The notes beneath the pieces are model-generated. The model did no database searches. It worked only from the letters and a program-made list of their open reading frames with translations, and was not told the origin of the DNA. A program made the position numbers and the translations under genes. 10,409 nt of DNA, from NCBI GenBank assembly GCA_018224485.1, contig JAGTVE010000113.1, forward strand, positions 1 through 10,409, written 5' to 3'. This DNA comes from Thioalkalivibrio sp. Lineage in GTDB: Bacteria; Pseudomonadota; Gammaproteobacteria; Ectothiorhodospirales; Ectothiorhodospiraceae. The number at the start of each line of letters is the position of its first letter. Position 1 is the first letter of the stretch. Of the stretch, positions 1 to 6,179 are shown piece after piece.

Positions 1-590
1 AGCCACGGACCCGTGGGAAGGCCGAGCGCGTCCAGACGGTCCTTCCAGACGTTCAGGTGCGCCTTTTCCTCGAGCGCAAAGCCCAGCGAAACGATGCCGT
101 TGTGATCCAGCGGCACCGCCCGCACACGGAACTCGTCCTCGTCCCGCAGGACTCCGCCGGGGGCCTCCAGCGGTTCCCGGGCCTCGCGTTCGAAGTGCCG
201 CGCGGAACGAAACCGCGCGCGGTGCAGCCGGCCGTCGGCGCGTAGTTCCGCCGCGTCGATCACCAGCTCGACCGGGAAGTTCTGCACCAGGTTCCAGGTA
301 TAGCCCAGTACCCGGTGCAACACCCGGTCGAGGAAGCCGGGCGGACCGTAGAGGCGCAGGTGTTTCGAACGGCCCACCATCAGGCGCAGCAGGCTGTCGA
401 AACCAATGAAGTGATCCATGTGCGTGTGCGACACGAAGGCATCGGTGATCCGCAGCACCTGCCTCGCCGGCAGCGTACCGATCTCGCCGAGATCGAACAG
501 CAGCGCGCGCCGCCGGAACTGGAAATCGATATACAGCACCGGGTCGCCCGTGGTCCCGTTCACCAGATGCGTCTGGAACTGTGGGCGCAT
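1..590 (-). CDS. RNase Z-like metallo-beta-lactamase fold hydrolase (C-terminus missing)
   Basis: The visible 196 residues start at ATG 590-588, four bases after a perfect AGGAGG (600-595). The gene runs out of the left edge, so the C-terminal part is missing. The strand reads through without a stop. Near residue 55 is the metal-binding motif SHTHMDHFIGFD, the HxHxDH signature of the metallo-beta-lactamase fold with the RNase Z-style continuation. Further on, YGPPGF and the segment PLDHNGIVSLGFALEEK are also typical of RNase Z and its relatives. The family includes tRNA 3'-end endonucleases, but many proteobacterial members of this subgroup have no proven substrate, so I call only a zinc-dependent hydrolase, probably cytoplasmic. 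It lies 142 bases downstream of the DUF3179 gene on the same strand, with a hairpin between them and possibly its own promoter. The fold is near certain; the tRNA role is not. Confidence 0.88.
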   Translation of the reverse strand, partial: MRPQFQTHLVNGTTGDPVLYIDFQFRRRALLFDLGEIGTLPARQVLRITDAFVSHTHMDHFIGFDSLLRLMVGRSKHLRLYGPPGFLDRVLHRVLGYTWNLVQNFPVELVIDAAELRADGRLHRARFRSARHFEREAREPLEAPGGVLRDEDEFRVRAVPLDHNGIVSLGFALEEKAHLNVWKDRLDALGLPTGPW

Positions 591-594
591 CGCG

Positions 595-600
595 CCTCCT
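595..600 (-). promoter_or_regulatory. Ribosome binding site of the metallo-hydrolase
   Basis: On the minus strand AGGAGG lies four bases before ATG 590-588. It is a full match to the anti-Shine-Dalgarno and fixes the start of the hydrolase gene. Confidence 0.75.
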
Positions 601-672
601 TACCCCTCGACCGAGGCCGCCCCGGGCACCGGATGCATGATTCGGGGCCCGGCCATCGCTCCACCGATCCGG

Positions 673-678
673 ATCATA
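673..678 (-). promoter_or_regulatory. Possible -10 element for the metallo-hydrolase gene
   Basis: The minus strand reads TATGAT here, five of six matches to the sigma-70 -10 consensus, about 80 bases before the hydrolase start. No good -35 is found 16-18 bases further upstream, so this is a weak call. Its place just after a hairpin that follows the DUF3179 stop would fit separate transcription of the hydrolase. Confidence 0.25.
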
Positions 679-687
679 GCCCTACGA

Positions 688-711
688 TGCGCCGGGGCGG
701 ACACCGGCGCA
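688..711. terminator. 8-bp perfect hairpin between the DUF3179 and hydrolase genes
   Basis: TGCGCCGG (688-695) pairs exactly with CCGGCGCA (704-711) around an 8-base loop. On the minus strand it begins about 21 bases after the DUF3179 stop codon. There is no following U tract, so it may be a weak terminator, a Rho-assisted end or a stabilising 3' structure. Confidence 0.4.
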
Positions 712-732
712 ACAGGGGAAATGGTGGCGGAC

Positions 733-1719
733 TCACTGCCCGGGCGCGTAGAGATCCGTATCGGGATGGAAGGCGAACCACGCAAACCAGTAACTGACCA
801 GGCTGGTGATCTCCTCTCCCTGCTCATCCAGCACCCGGCCGGTCTGGGCATCCGAATCGATGAGGATGGTGATCGGTTCGCCGGCCAGTTCGTCCTCGAC
901 CTCGTGCCGGCCGGTGGCGGGGAATGCGGGCAACGGATAGGCGCGTGCCTGGCCGTCGATCTCGACGCCGAGTATCGGAGTCTTCGGATGCTGGCCGTGC
1001 GTCCGGAAACGGACCGGGAACATCAGGGCCTCGTCCTCGGCGTACTCAACATAGGGATCGCGGTCGTAGTTGCGGGAGTAGTCCGTATCACGCGAGAGCA
1101 CAAGGCTATCCGGGTGTTCCTCCCGCCATGCTCTCCAGGTCGTGTTCGCGGTCGGAACGGTCTCCAGGTTCTCGCCACGCCTGGGGCCGCTGATCGCCGT
1201 TGCCCCGATCTGCGACCAGAGCGACTCGCTCCGACGGTCGTAGAGCAGCACGTCGGAATTGTAGAGCAGCCCCGACACACCGAGCATCAGCCGGGTGCCG
1301 TCGGGCTCCTCCGCCTCGAAGGCCAGGCCGGAGAAGCACAGGGGGCAATAGGTCACGGCGATGGGCTCACCCGCAAAGAGGTCGTTCACGATCTCATGAT
1401 AGTTCATGATGCCAAGCGGGTAGGCCTTCGCGACTCCGTTTCGGTGGACCCCAAGCACGCGATCGTCGTCCCCCAACCAGTGGGCCTGGCCGGGCGACAG
1501 GAACTCTGGATCGGTGAGGGCCGGGATGCCATCCCGGGGCGGCCCACCCCGCTGGATCTCGGACGCTGGAACTTCGGCCTGCGAAACATCGAATCCGTTC
1601 ATGGTGTGCGCCTTCGAGCAGCCCCAAACCCCCGAGAGAACGAGGGCCGCGACCAGCAGTCCAGCCGTGCCCAGCAGTTTCCGGGGCCGTACGGGGCGAA
1701 GATTCAGGTTCTTGTTCAT
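733..1719 (-). CDS. DUF3179 family lipoprotein
   Basis: This 328-residue protein starts at ATG 1719-1717 behind GAGGTG (1730-1725). A basic N-terminus and a hydrophobic stretch (about residues 15-30) end in VWGC, so Cys34 is the likely lipidated residue; Trp at -2 is unusual for a lipobox. The mature part carries the DUF3179 marks in order: DGIPALTDPEF (63-73), a WLGDDD / VLGV stretch (81-91), YPLGIMNYHEIVND (100-113), TYCPLC (123-128), LLYNSDVLLYDR (151-162), LWSQ (167-170) and the closing block YWFAWFAFHPDT (310-321). The family's biochemical role is not established. The Cys-Pro-x-Cys pair and conserved histidines suggest a metal- or thiol-linked function on the periplasmic side, which is inference. 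It is divergently arranged with the AbrB gene and lies upstream of the metallo-hydrolase. Family assignment is secure; function unknown. Confidence 0.9.
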   Translation of the reverse strand: MNKNLNLRPVRPRKLLGTAGLLVAALVLSGVWGCSKAHTMNGFDVSQAEVPASEIQRGGPPRDGIPALTDPEFLSPGQAHWLGDDDRVLGVHRNGVAKAYPLGIMNYHEIVNDLFAGEPIAVTYCPLCFSGLAFEAEEPDGTRLMLGVSGLLYNSDVLLYDRRSESLWSQIGATAISGPRRGENLETVPTANTTWRAWREEHPDSLVLSRDTDYSRNYDRDPYVEYAEDEALMFPVRFRTHGQHPKTPILGVEIDGQARAYPLPAFPATGRHEVEDELAGEPITILIDSDAQTGRVLDEQGEEITSLVSYWFAWFAFHPDTDLYAPGQ

Positions 1720-1766
1720 GGGGGCACCTCCGAGTGCAGACTATCCCCCCGCCGTCTGCCACGCAG

Positions 1767-1782
1767 TACGTGATGCTACGTA
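1767..1782. repeat. TACGT / TACGTA short repeat in the divergent promoter region
   Basis: TACGT (1767-1771) and TACGTA (1777-1782) stand five bases apart between the divergent DUF3179 and AbrB genes. Because ACGT is self-complementary, the pair reads both as a direct and as an inverted repeat. It is centred about 55 bases from the DUF3179 start and about 65 from the AbrB start, a possible regulator site. I see no convincing -35/-10 pair for either gene. Confidence 0.25.
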
Positions 1783-1838
1783 AGATTCCTGGCGGCCGGA
1801 CGACCCGGCACCGACTTCGTCCGGGGAATGGAGAACGT

Positions 1839-2969
1839 ATGAACCGCTACAGTTTCTTTGGTCCCCTGCCCGCGCTCGCGGGGCTTGAGGACCCGGCCCC
1901 CGCGCCGACGTGGGAACGAACCGTCGGCGGGCTCGGCGTCGGCATCGCAGGGGGCGCCCTGTTCGCGCTCGCCGGGGCCCCGCTGGCCTGGATGCTGGGG
2001 GCGCTGATCGCGGTCACCGCGATCAGCCTCGGGGGCGCCCGGCTCGCGATTCCTGCGCGGCTGCGCACCGTGATGGTCGCGGTGCTCGGTGTGATGCTGG
2101 GCGCGGCCTTCACGCCCGAGATCGGCGCGCAGATTGCGGCCTGGGGGGCGGCTGTGTTGGTCATGCTCGGGTTTCTGGTGACCACCATGGGGCTGGTGGT
2201 CGTGTTTTTTCGCATCGGAATGGGTATGGACCCGGCCACGGCATATTTCTCCGGGGCGCCGGGTGGTATCACGGAGATGGTGCTCGCGGGAGAGGCCCAC
2301 GGCGCGGATGGCCGCGTGATCACCCTGATGCACGCGACCCGGATCCTCGTGATCGTCGCGGTGATCCCGTTCTACTTCCGGGTACTCGAAGGCATCGACG
2401 TGCCGACACTGCCGCCGGCCTCGGCAAGCCTCCTGCAGACCCCCGTCTTCGACGGCCTGCTGCTGGCGGCATGCGCGGTGGGCGGCTACTGGATCGCGCG
2501 CCGGCTGCGGGTGCCGGCCGCCGCCCTGGTTGGCCCGATGCTCCTCAGCGCCGCGGTGCACATCGCCGGCTGGACCTCGGCCTCGCCCCCGTTCGAACTG
2601 ATCGCCGCCGCCCAGGTGGTGGTCGGCACGGCCCTGGGGGCGCGATTCGCCGGACTGACGCTGGGACGTGTCTGGCCCCACCTCCTCGTCGGCGCCGGGT
2701 CGGCGGTGATCATGATGGGCCTGGCCTGGGTCACCGCGGTGCTGTGCGCATCCGCCCTCGACCTCGATCGTGCGGGTCTTCTGCTGGCCCTGGTTCCCGG
2801 CGGACTGGTCGAAATGGGCCTCATTGCGCTGTCACTGGACGTCGACACCGCGATGGTGTCGACCCTCCACGTGCTGCGGATTGCCGCGATCATGCTGATC
2901 GCTCCGATCGTCTTCACGTTGATCAGCCGCCACGTCCTGCGTCGCCGCCCCGGAACAGGGCGGCGCTGA
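1839..2969 (+). CDS. AbrB-family membrane protein (duplicated AbrB domain, putative transporter)
   Basis: I place the start at ATG 1839, five bases after GGAG (1830-1833). The longer open frame from 1734 overlaps the divergent promoter region and has an un-membrane-like N-terminus. The protein has 376 residues and is very hydrophobic, with roughly ten membrane segments after a short polar N-terminus. It has two homologous halves. The first carries FSGAPGGITEM (138-147) followed by a HATRILVI segment (165-172), and the second carries LALVPGGLVEM (316-326) followed by STLHVLRIAA (341-350). This duplicated PGG-x2-EM pattern marks the Gram-negative AbrB duplication family (Pfam AbrB, often mislabelled ammonia monooxygenase). 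It is unrelated to the DNA-binding Bacillus AbrB. Its substrate is not known with confidence; a transporter in the inner membrane is the usual view. It stands alone, divergent from DUF3179 and convergent with the copper operon. Confidence 0.88.
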   Translation: MNRYSFFGPLPALAGLEDPAPAPTWERTVGGLGVGIAGGALFALAGAPLAWMLGALIAVTAISLGGARLAIPARLRTVMVAVLGVMLGAAFTPEIGAQIAAWGAAVLVMLGFLVTTMGLVVVFFRIGMGMDPATAYFSGAPGGITEMVLAGEAHGADGRVITLMHATRILVIVAVIPFYFRVLEGIDVPTLPPASASLLQTPVFDGLLLAACAVGGYWIARRLRVPAAALVGPMLLSAAVHIAGWTSASPPFELIAAAQVVVGTALGARFAGLTLGRVWPHLLVGAGSAVIMMGLAWVTAVLCASALDLDRAGLLLALVPGGLVEMGLIALSLDVDTAMVSTLHVLRIAAIMLIAPIVFTLISRHVLRRRPGTGRR

Positions 2970-2991
2970 GGTGGAGGGAGGCCCATCGCGA

Positions 2992-3028
2992 CGGTGCGTC
3001 GGGGTTTAATCCCCCGGGTGACGCACCG
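2992..3028. terminator. Hairpin at the AbrB / PCu(A)C convergent junction
   Basis: CGGTGCGTC (2992-3000) pairs perfectly with GACGCACCG (3020-3028). Inside it GGGG (3001-3004) can pair with CCCC (3011-3014) around TTTAAT, leaving a small bulge on the 3' side. The minus-strand TAA stop of the PCu(A)C gene lies in the apical loop, and the structure starts about 22 bases after the AbrB stop. It is likely a two-way terminator for the converging genes, although no long U tract follows on either strand. Confidence 0.55.
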
Positions 3029-3458
3029 GTGCGTGGAGCTCGAGGCGCGGCGCGTCGTCGAAGACCAGGGTGATCGGCACCCGCTGCCCCGCTCGCAACG
3101 GCTCATGCAGATCGATCAGCATCACGTGCAGGCCGCCGGGCTCGAGTACCGTAAGGGAATTAGCCGGCAGGGCGATCTGCCCCACCTCGCGCATCCGCAT
3201 CATGCCATCGACCATCTCGTGGTCGTGGAGCTCGACGGCCCTGGAAACGGCGCTCTCCGCGGCGATCAGGGCCAGGTTCCGGCCACCCGTGTTCCGCAGC
3301 ACCATGAAGGCCGCGGTGTTCGGCTGCCCCGGCGGCAGCAGCCGCACGAGGGGCTGATCGATCTTCACCGGATGCGGCCCGGACCCGCGCGGATCGTCGT
3401 CCGCGTGTGCGGCGGCCACCAGGATGACCAGCAACGCGAACAGTAACGATCTACCCAT
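3006..3458 (-). CDS. PCu(A)C periplasmic copper chaperone
   Basis: This is a 150-residue protein with a signal peptide (hydrophobic residues about 3-18, likely cut near AHA-DD at 17-21). The copper motif of the family, H-x10-M-x21-H-x-M, is met exactly by His78, Met89, His111 and Met113; the MRMR and GGLHVML surroundings are also typical. The family delivers Cu(I) in the periplasm to the CuA centre of cytochrome c oxidase, working with SCO proteins. The start is ATG 3458-3456. A GTG at 3461 in frame directly before it is possible, but AGGAG lies six bases from the ATG and only three from the GTG. It follows the SCO gene by three bases and overlaps its translation signals, so the two are surely one operon and probably translationally coupled. 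His80 next to the motif may be an extra ligand. No damage is seen. Confidence 0.94.
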   Translation of the reverse strand: MGRSLLFALLVILVAAAHADDDPRGSGPHPVKIDQPLVRLLPPGQPNTAAFMVLRNTGGRNLALIAAESAVSRAVELHDHEMVDGMMRMREVGQIALPANSLTVLEPGGLHVMLIDLHEPLRAGQRVPITLVFDDAPRLELHAPVRHPGD

Positions 3459-3461
3459 CAC

Positions 3462-4085
3462 TCACTCCTCACTCAGCAGCGGGCGCACGGCCTCCAGGAT
3501 CTTCACGGATCCCGCGCCGTGCGGTAGCGTCTCCACCAGGCGACCATCCGGCCCGATCACGTAGATGTACGAGCTGTGATCGACTGAATACCCCATCTCC
3601 GAACCGGTGTCCACGCGTTGCCACGCGGCTCCGTAGCGTCGGCCCGCCTCGGCCAGTTCCGCCTCGCTTCCGGTGACCCCGAGGATGTTCGGGTGGAAGA
3701 AGCCGGCGTACTCGGCCAGTTGTTCCGGCCGGTCGCGTTCGGGATCGACGCTGACGAAGACGCCCTGCACCCGCTCGAGCTCCGTGGCGTCGAGCTGGCG
3801 CAGGGCCTGACGCATCACCGCCATCGACGTCGGGCATACGTCCGGACACGAGGTGTAGCCGAAATACAGCAGGACGACCTGTCCGCGGTGGTCCGCAAGA
3901 CTGAAGGCCTGCCCGTCACGGGATAGTGCGAAATCCCCGCCCTGGGGCGCAGTAGCGAGCGGCGGCGTCCGGTGCCCCGAATCGCGATCAGCCGGTTCCG
4001 GTTTCCAGACCAGTCCGAACGCAATCAGTGCAAGCGACAGGACGAGGATCAGTCCCCACCAGTGAACTCTCTTCCCGATCGCCAT
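3462..4085 (-). CDS. SCO1/SenC family copper chaperone / thiol protein
   Basis: This 207-residue protein starts at ATG 4085-4083, with AGGG just upstream. Residues about 9-27 form one hydrophobic segment, an uncleaved anchor or signal that places the thioredoxin-like domain in the periplasm. The copper site is complete: Cys80 and Cys84 in TSCPDVCPTSM and His170 in YSVDHSS. Other family marks are VVLLYFGYTSCPDVCP, VSVDPERD (111-118) and YIYVIGPDGRL. SCO proteins bind copper or act as thiol reductase for the CuA site of cytochrome c oxidase subunit II, and the next gene in the operon is the partner PCu(A)C chaperone. The oxidase genes themselves are not in the window. It is divergent from the TetR gene, separated by 140 bases. 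The call is firm. Confidence 0.95.
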   Translation of the reverse strand: MAIGKRVHWWGLILVLSLALIAFGLVWKPEPADRDSGHRTPPLATAPQGGDFALSRDGQAFSLADHRGQVVLLYFGYTSCPDVCPTSMAVMRQALRQLDATELERVQGVFVSVDPERDRPEQLAEYAGFFHPNILGVTGSEAELAEAGRRYGAAWQRVDTGSEMGYSVDHSSYIYVIGPDGRLVETLPHGAGSVKILEAVRPLLSEE

Positions 4086-4106
4086 TCACCCTGTCTCCCC
4101 GAAGTG

Positions 4107-4166
4107 CCACAACCGCACCCTATGGTTCGTGGGAGCGGTCTCCGAACGCGATGATATCCACAACCG
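4107..4166. repeat. Two CCACAACCG direct repeats between SCO and TetR genes
   Basis: CCACAACCG occurs at 4107-4115 and again at 4158-4166, 51 bases start to start, close to five helical turns. Both copies lie in the 140-base region between the divergent SCO and TetR genes. They may be a paired site for a regulator of the copper operon. A 9-base match in so short a stretch can also arise by chance. Confidence 0.3.
4151..4156 (-). promoter_or_regulatory. Possible -10 of the SCO / PCu(A)C operon
   Basis: The minus strand reads TATCAT, five of six to consensus, about 65 bases before the SCO start. Seventeen bases upstream is only TTTTCC (three of six), so the promoter would be weak or activator-dependent. 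One CCACAACCG repeat overlaps the region directly upstream. Confidence 0.3.
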
Positions 4167-4189
4167 TGACCCCGGAAAAGCCCAGTACG

Positions 4190-4218
4190 TTGCGATAAAC
4201 CGACCGGTCAATTATTGT
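4190..4218 (+). promoter_or_regulatory. TetR promoter with operator palindrome in the spacer
   Basis: TTGCGA (4190-4195) and TATTGT (4213-4218) are each four of six to the sigma-70 consensus and stand exactly 17 bases apart. The spacer holds GACCGGTC (4202-4209), a perfect palindrome that can also be read as ACCG-AC-CGGT. A TetR dimer bound there would block polymerase, the usual autorepression layout of this family. The expected transcription start is around 4225, next to the ATG at 4226. Confidence 0.5.
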
Positions 4219-4225
4219 CTTGCCC

Positions 4226-4831
4226 ATGAATCATGAATGCGACACCCGCCAGCGCATCGTCGACGGCGCCCGAGATCTGATACATGGGCGCAGCTATCAC
4301 GATGTCGGCGTGGCCGAGATCTGTGCGCGCGCCGGGGTCAGAAAGGGCAGTTTCTACCACTTCTTCCCCAGCAAGCAGGAACTCAGCCTTGCCGTGATCG
4401 ACGAGATGCGGGTGGGTATCGCTGCCGGCGTCCTCTCGCCCGCGCTGGCCCCGGATCTGGCTCCGATGCAGCGGCTGGACCGCTTCGTGGACAAGCTCTA
4501 CGACTTCCAGCGGCTGGCTGCCTCTGCGTCGGGCCACCTGTCCGGCTGTCCATTCGGCAATCTTGCACTGGAGCTCGCGACGAGCGACGAGGTAATCCGC
4601 CAGCGCCTGCAATCGGTGTTCGCCGATATCGAGTCACGCTTCGCGTCGGTCCTCGAGGAGGCGGTGGCGGCGGGTGACATCGACGAAATCGACACCGCCG
4701 CGACCGCCCGGGCGATGCTTGCGTACATCGAGGGCATCCTGCTGATGGCCAAGACCGCGAACGACCCGGAGCTGATCCGGCAACTGGGACATGCCCTGAC
4801 CGGGATTCGTATTCATCCACGCGACGGCTGA
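4226..4831 (+). CDS. TetR/AcrR family transcriptional repressor, NemR-like
   Basis: This is a 201-residue protein. The N-terminal helix-turn-helix region (about residues 6-55) has the TetR pattern: RQRIVDGARDLI, then VGVAEICARAGVRKGSFYHFFPSKQEL. The C-terminal ligand domain has SGCPFGNLALELATSDEVIRQRL, characteristic of the NemR/AcuR branch. Cys108 in GCPFGN lies where NemR-type repressors carry a redox- or electrophile-sensing cysteine. I chose ATG 4226; an in-frame TTG at 4220 is the only nearby alternative. No Shine-Dalgarno sequence is visible, and the promoter suggests a leaderless message. The likely operator overlaps its own promoter. The next gene is an AhpD-like CMD protein 118 bases downstream with a related site before it, pointing to a local regulon for electrophile or peroxide stress. 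The ligand is unknown. Confidence 0.92.
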   Translation: MNHECDTRQRIVDGARDLIHGRSYHDVGVAEICARAGVRKGSFYHFFPSKQELSLAVIDEMRVGIAAGVLSPALAPDLAPMQRLDRFVDKLYDFQRLAASASGHLSGCPFGNLALELATSDEVIRQRLQSVFADIESRFASVLEEAVAAGDIDEIDTAATARAMLAYIEGILLMAKTANDPELIRQLGHALTGIRIHPRDG

Positions 4832-4841
4832 TTCTTTGTGT

Positions 4842-4871
4842 CCTTGAGTTGGCTGACTGGTCAACTCAAGG
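4842..4871. promoter_or_regulatory. 10-bp perfect hairpin with second TetR-like half site ahead of CMD gene
   Basis: CCTTGAGTTG (4842-4851) pairs perfectly with CAACTCAAGG (4862-4871) around a 10-base loop. The loop and the start of the right arm contain GACTGGTCAA (4855-4864), one mismatch from GACCGGTCAA (4202-4211) in the TetR promoter. It begins 10 bases after the TetR stop. It could be a TetR operator, a weak terminator or an attenuator; no U tract follows and no clear -10 is seen after it. Confidence 0.5.
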
Positions 4872-4949
4872 CCCTCCTGGGGACGGCAGCGCACTGGACC
4901 ACACCGTCGCCGTTCCCGACGACCCACCACCAGCAGAAGGAGAAGCGAC

Positions 4950-5504
4950 ATGGCGGAATATCCCTACCACACCCCGGAGACCGCGCCGGAGGCCGCGCGG
5001 CCGATGCTCGAGGACGCGAAGCGCCAATACGGGATGGTCCCGAACCTGTACGCAAAGATGGCGGAGGCCCCGACACTGCTCGAGGCCTACCTGCAGGTCT
5101 CCGAAATCTTTGCCCGGTCCAGCCTGACCACCACCGAACAGCAGGTCGTGCTGCTCGCGGCCAGCCGGACGAATCAATGCGGGTATTGCATGGGGGCTCA
5201 CAGTGTGCTGGCGGACATGGCCGAGGTACCGGTCGAGATCACGGATGCGATCCGGAATGACCGGACGATCCCCGATGCGCGCCAGGAGGCCTTGCGGCGG
5301 TTCACGACTCAGCTCGTCGAGCGGCGCGGCTGGCTCGATGACGCGGAGGTACAGGCCTTCCTGGATGCCGGCTTCACCCGGGAAAACCTGCTCGACGTGA
5401 TCGTTGGGGTCGGCCAGAAGATCCTGTCGAATTACACCAACCACATCGCCGGCACGGAACTCGATTCGGCCTTCGCGCATCGGCGCTGGAACGCCCCTGC
5501 CTGA
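4950..5504 (+). CDS. Carboxymuconolactone decarboxylase (CMD) / AhpD-like protein
   Basis: This 184-residue protein starts at ATG 4950, with a strong AAGGAGAAG (4937-4945) upstream. It is an all-helical CMD-fold protein of the peroxidase-related kind, with the AhpD-type redox motif CGYCMGAH: Cys77, Cys80 and His84. The stretch TTEQQVVLLAASRTNQCGYC (61-80) and the later FTRENLLDVIVGVGQKILSNYTNH are also typical. AhpD-type proteins use the cysteine pair for thiol-dependent peroxide reduction, but most stand-alone members like this one have no proven substrate, and it need not decarboxylate anything. There is no signal peptide, so it acts in the cytoplasm. It follows the NemR-like repressor in the same direction, 118 bases away, with a putative operator between, so it is probably the regulator's target. 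Family certain; substrate unknown. Confidence 0.92.
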   Translation: MAEYPYHTPETAPEAARPMLEDAKRQYGMVPNLYAKMAEAPTLLEAYLQVSEIFARSSLTTTEQQVVLLAASRTNQCGYCMGAHSVLADMAEVPVEITDAIRNDRTIPDARQEALRRFTTQLVERRGWLDDAEVQAFLDAGFTRENLLDVIVGVGQKILSNYTNHIAGTELDSAFAHRRWNAPA

Positions 5505-5525
5505 CCCCACGCCCTCTTCGCGAGA

Positions 5526-5554
5526 GCGCTTCGGGTGGAGTCGCGGTGAAGCGC
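5526..5554. terminator. 7-bp hairpin after the CMD gene
   Basis: GCGCTTC (5526-5532) pairs with GAAGCGC (5548-5554) around a 15-base loop, about 20 bases after the CMD stop. A smaller CTCT/AGAG hairpin precedes it. A TTTT run follows only some 18 bases later, so termination here is weakly supported. Confidence 0.3.
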
Positions 5555-5668
5555 GGCTCAACCCTAGGTGTTTTCACGGATTGCCACCCGCCGCGGCGCG
5601 GTTCAGATTGGCCTCGGCATCGGAATCATGAACGCCGCCTGCCGGCCCCGCGACTGGAGAACAGACCC

Positions 5669-6127
5669 ATGAACCGACGGATTGCGAGTTTCCTCCTCCT
5701 GCTGATCTGCCTGCCCGCCCTGAGCGCGGCGACCGCCAGCGAAGGGATGATCGTCACCCAGAGCCCATTCGGTCCCGGAGAGACGATGGATCGGCTGCAG
5801 GCCGTCGTCGAGGACCGGGAGCTGACGGTCTTTGCGCGGATCGACCATGCCGCGGGGGCCGAGCGCATCGGGGAAACCCTGCGACCGACGGAGCTGCTGA
5901 TCTTCGGCAATCCCCGCGGCGGCACCCCCTTCATGCAGTGCGCACAGAGCGTCGGTATCGACCTCCCGCTCAAGGCACTCGTGTGGCAGGATGCTCAAGA
6001 CCGCGTCTGGGTGGGTTACAACGACCCCGTCTTCCTCGCAGAACGCCACGGCGTGCCCGACTGCCCGGTCGCGCCGAACCTTGCCAATGCGCTGGACAAT
6101 CTGGTGACGTCGGCGCTCGGCGATTGA
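5669..6127 (+). CDS. Secreted DUF302 domain protein
   Basis: I place the start at ATG 5669, eight bases after GGAGA (5656-5660). The frame is open from 5546 but the upstream part is not protein-like. The product has 152 residues with a clear signal peptide: MNRR followed by a leucine-rich core, likely cut near TASEG (22-26). The mature part is a DUF302 domain: a TMDRLQAVVEDRELTVFARIDH-type helix/strand region (39-60), LRPTELLIFGNPRGGTP (71-87), GIDLPLKALVW (96-106) and VGYNDPVFLAERHG (115-128). Biochemical function is not known for DUF302. Cys91 and Cys132 could form a disulphide in the periplasm. The residue at 91 is more often non-cysteine in the domain as I remember it. It is 164 bases after CMD and may be transcribed separately. 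It converges on the lactate dehydrogenase gene. Confidence 0.9.
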   Translation: MNRRIASFLLLLICLPALSAATASEGMIVTQSPFGPGETMDRLQAVVEDRELTVFARIDHAAGAERIGETLRPTELLIFGNPRGGTPFMQCAQSVGIDLPLKALVWQDAQDRVWVGYNDPVFLAERHGVPDCPVAPNLANALDNLVTSALGD

Positions 6128-6179
6128 CGCGAGACCGGCCATAGCCGCACTGCGACGTTCACCCCTGCAGTGGGCGGCC

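Noticed and set aside
418..1773. 451-codon open frame on the plus strand
   Set aside because: It lies antisense to the DUF3179 and metallo-hydrolase genes, gives arginine/glycine/valine-rich sequence with no family motifs, and is a GC-rich shadow.
1910..3073. 387-codon plus-strand frame over the AbrB gene
   Set aside because: Frame-shifted reading of the AbrB gene rich in Arg and Gly; the AbrB frame has membrane segments and conserved motifs.
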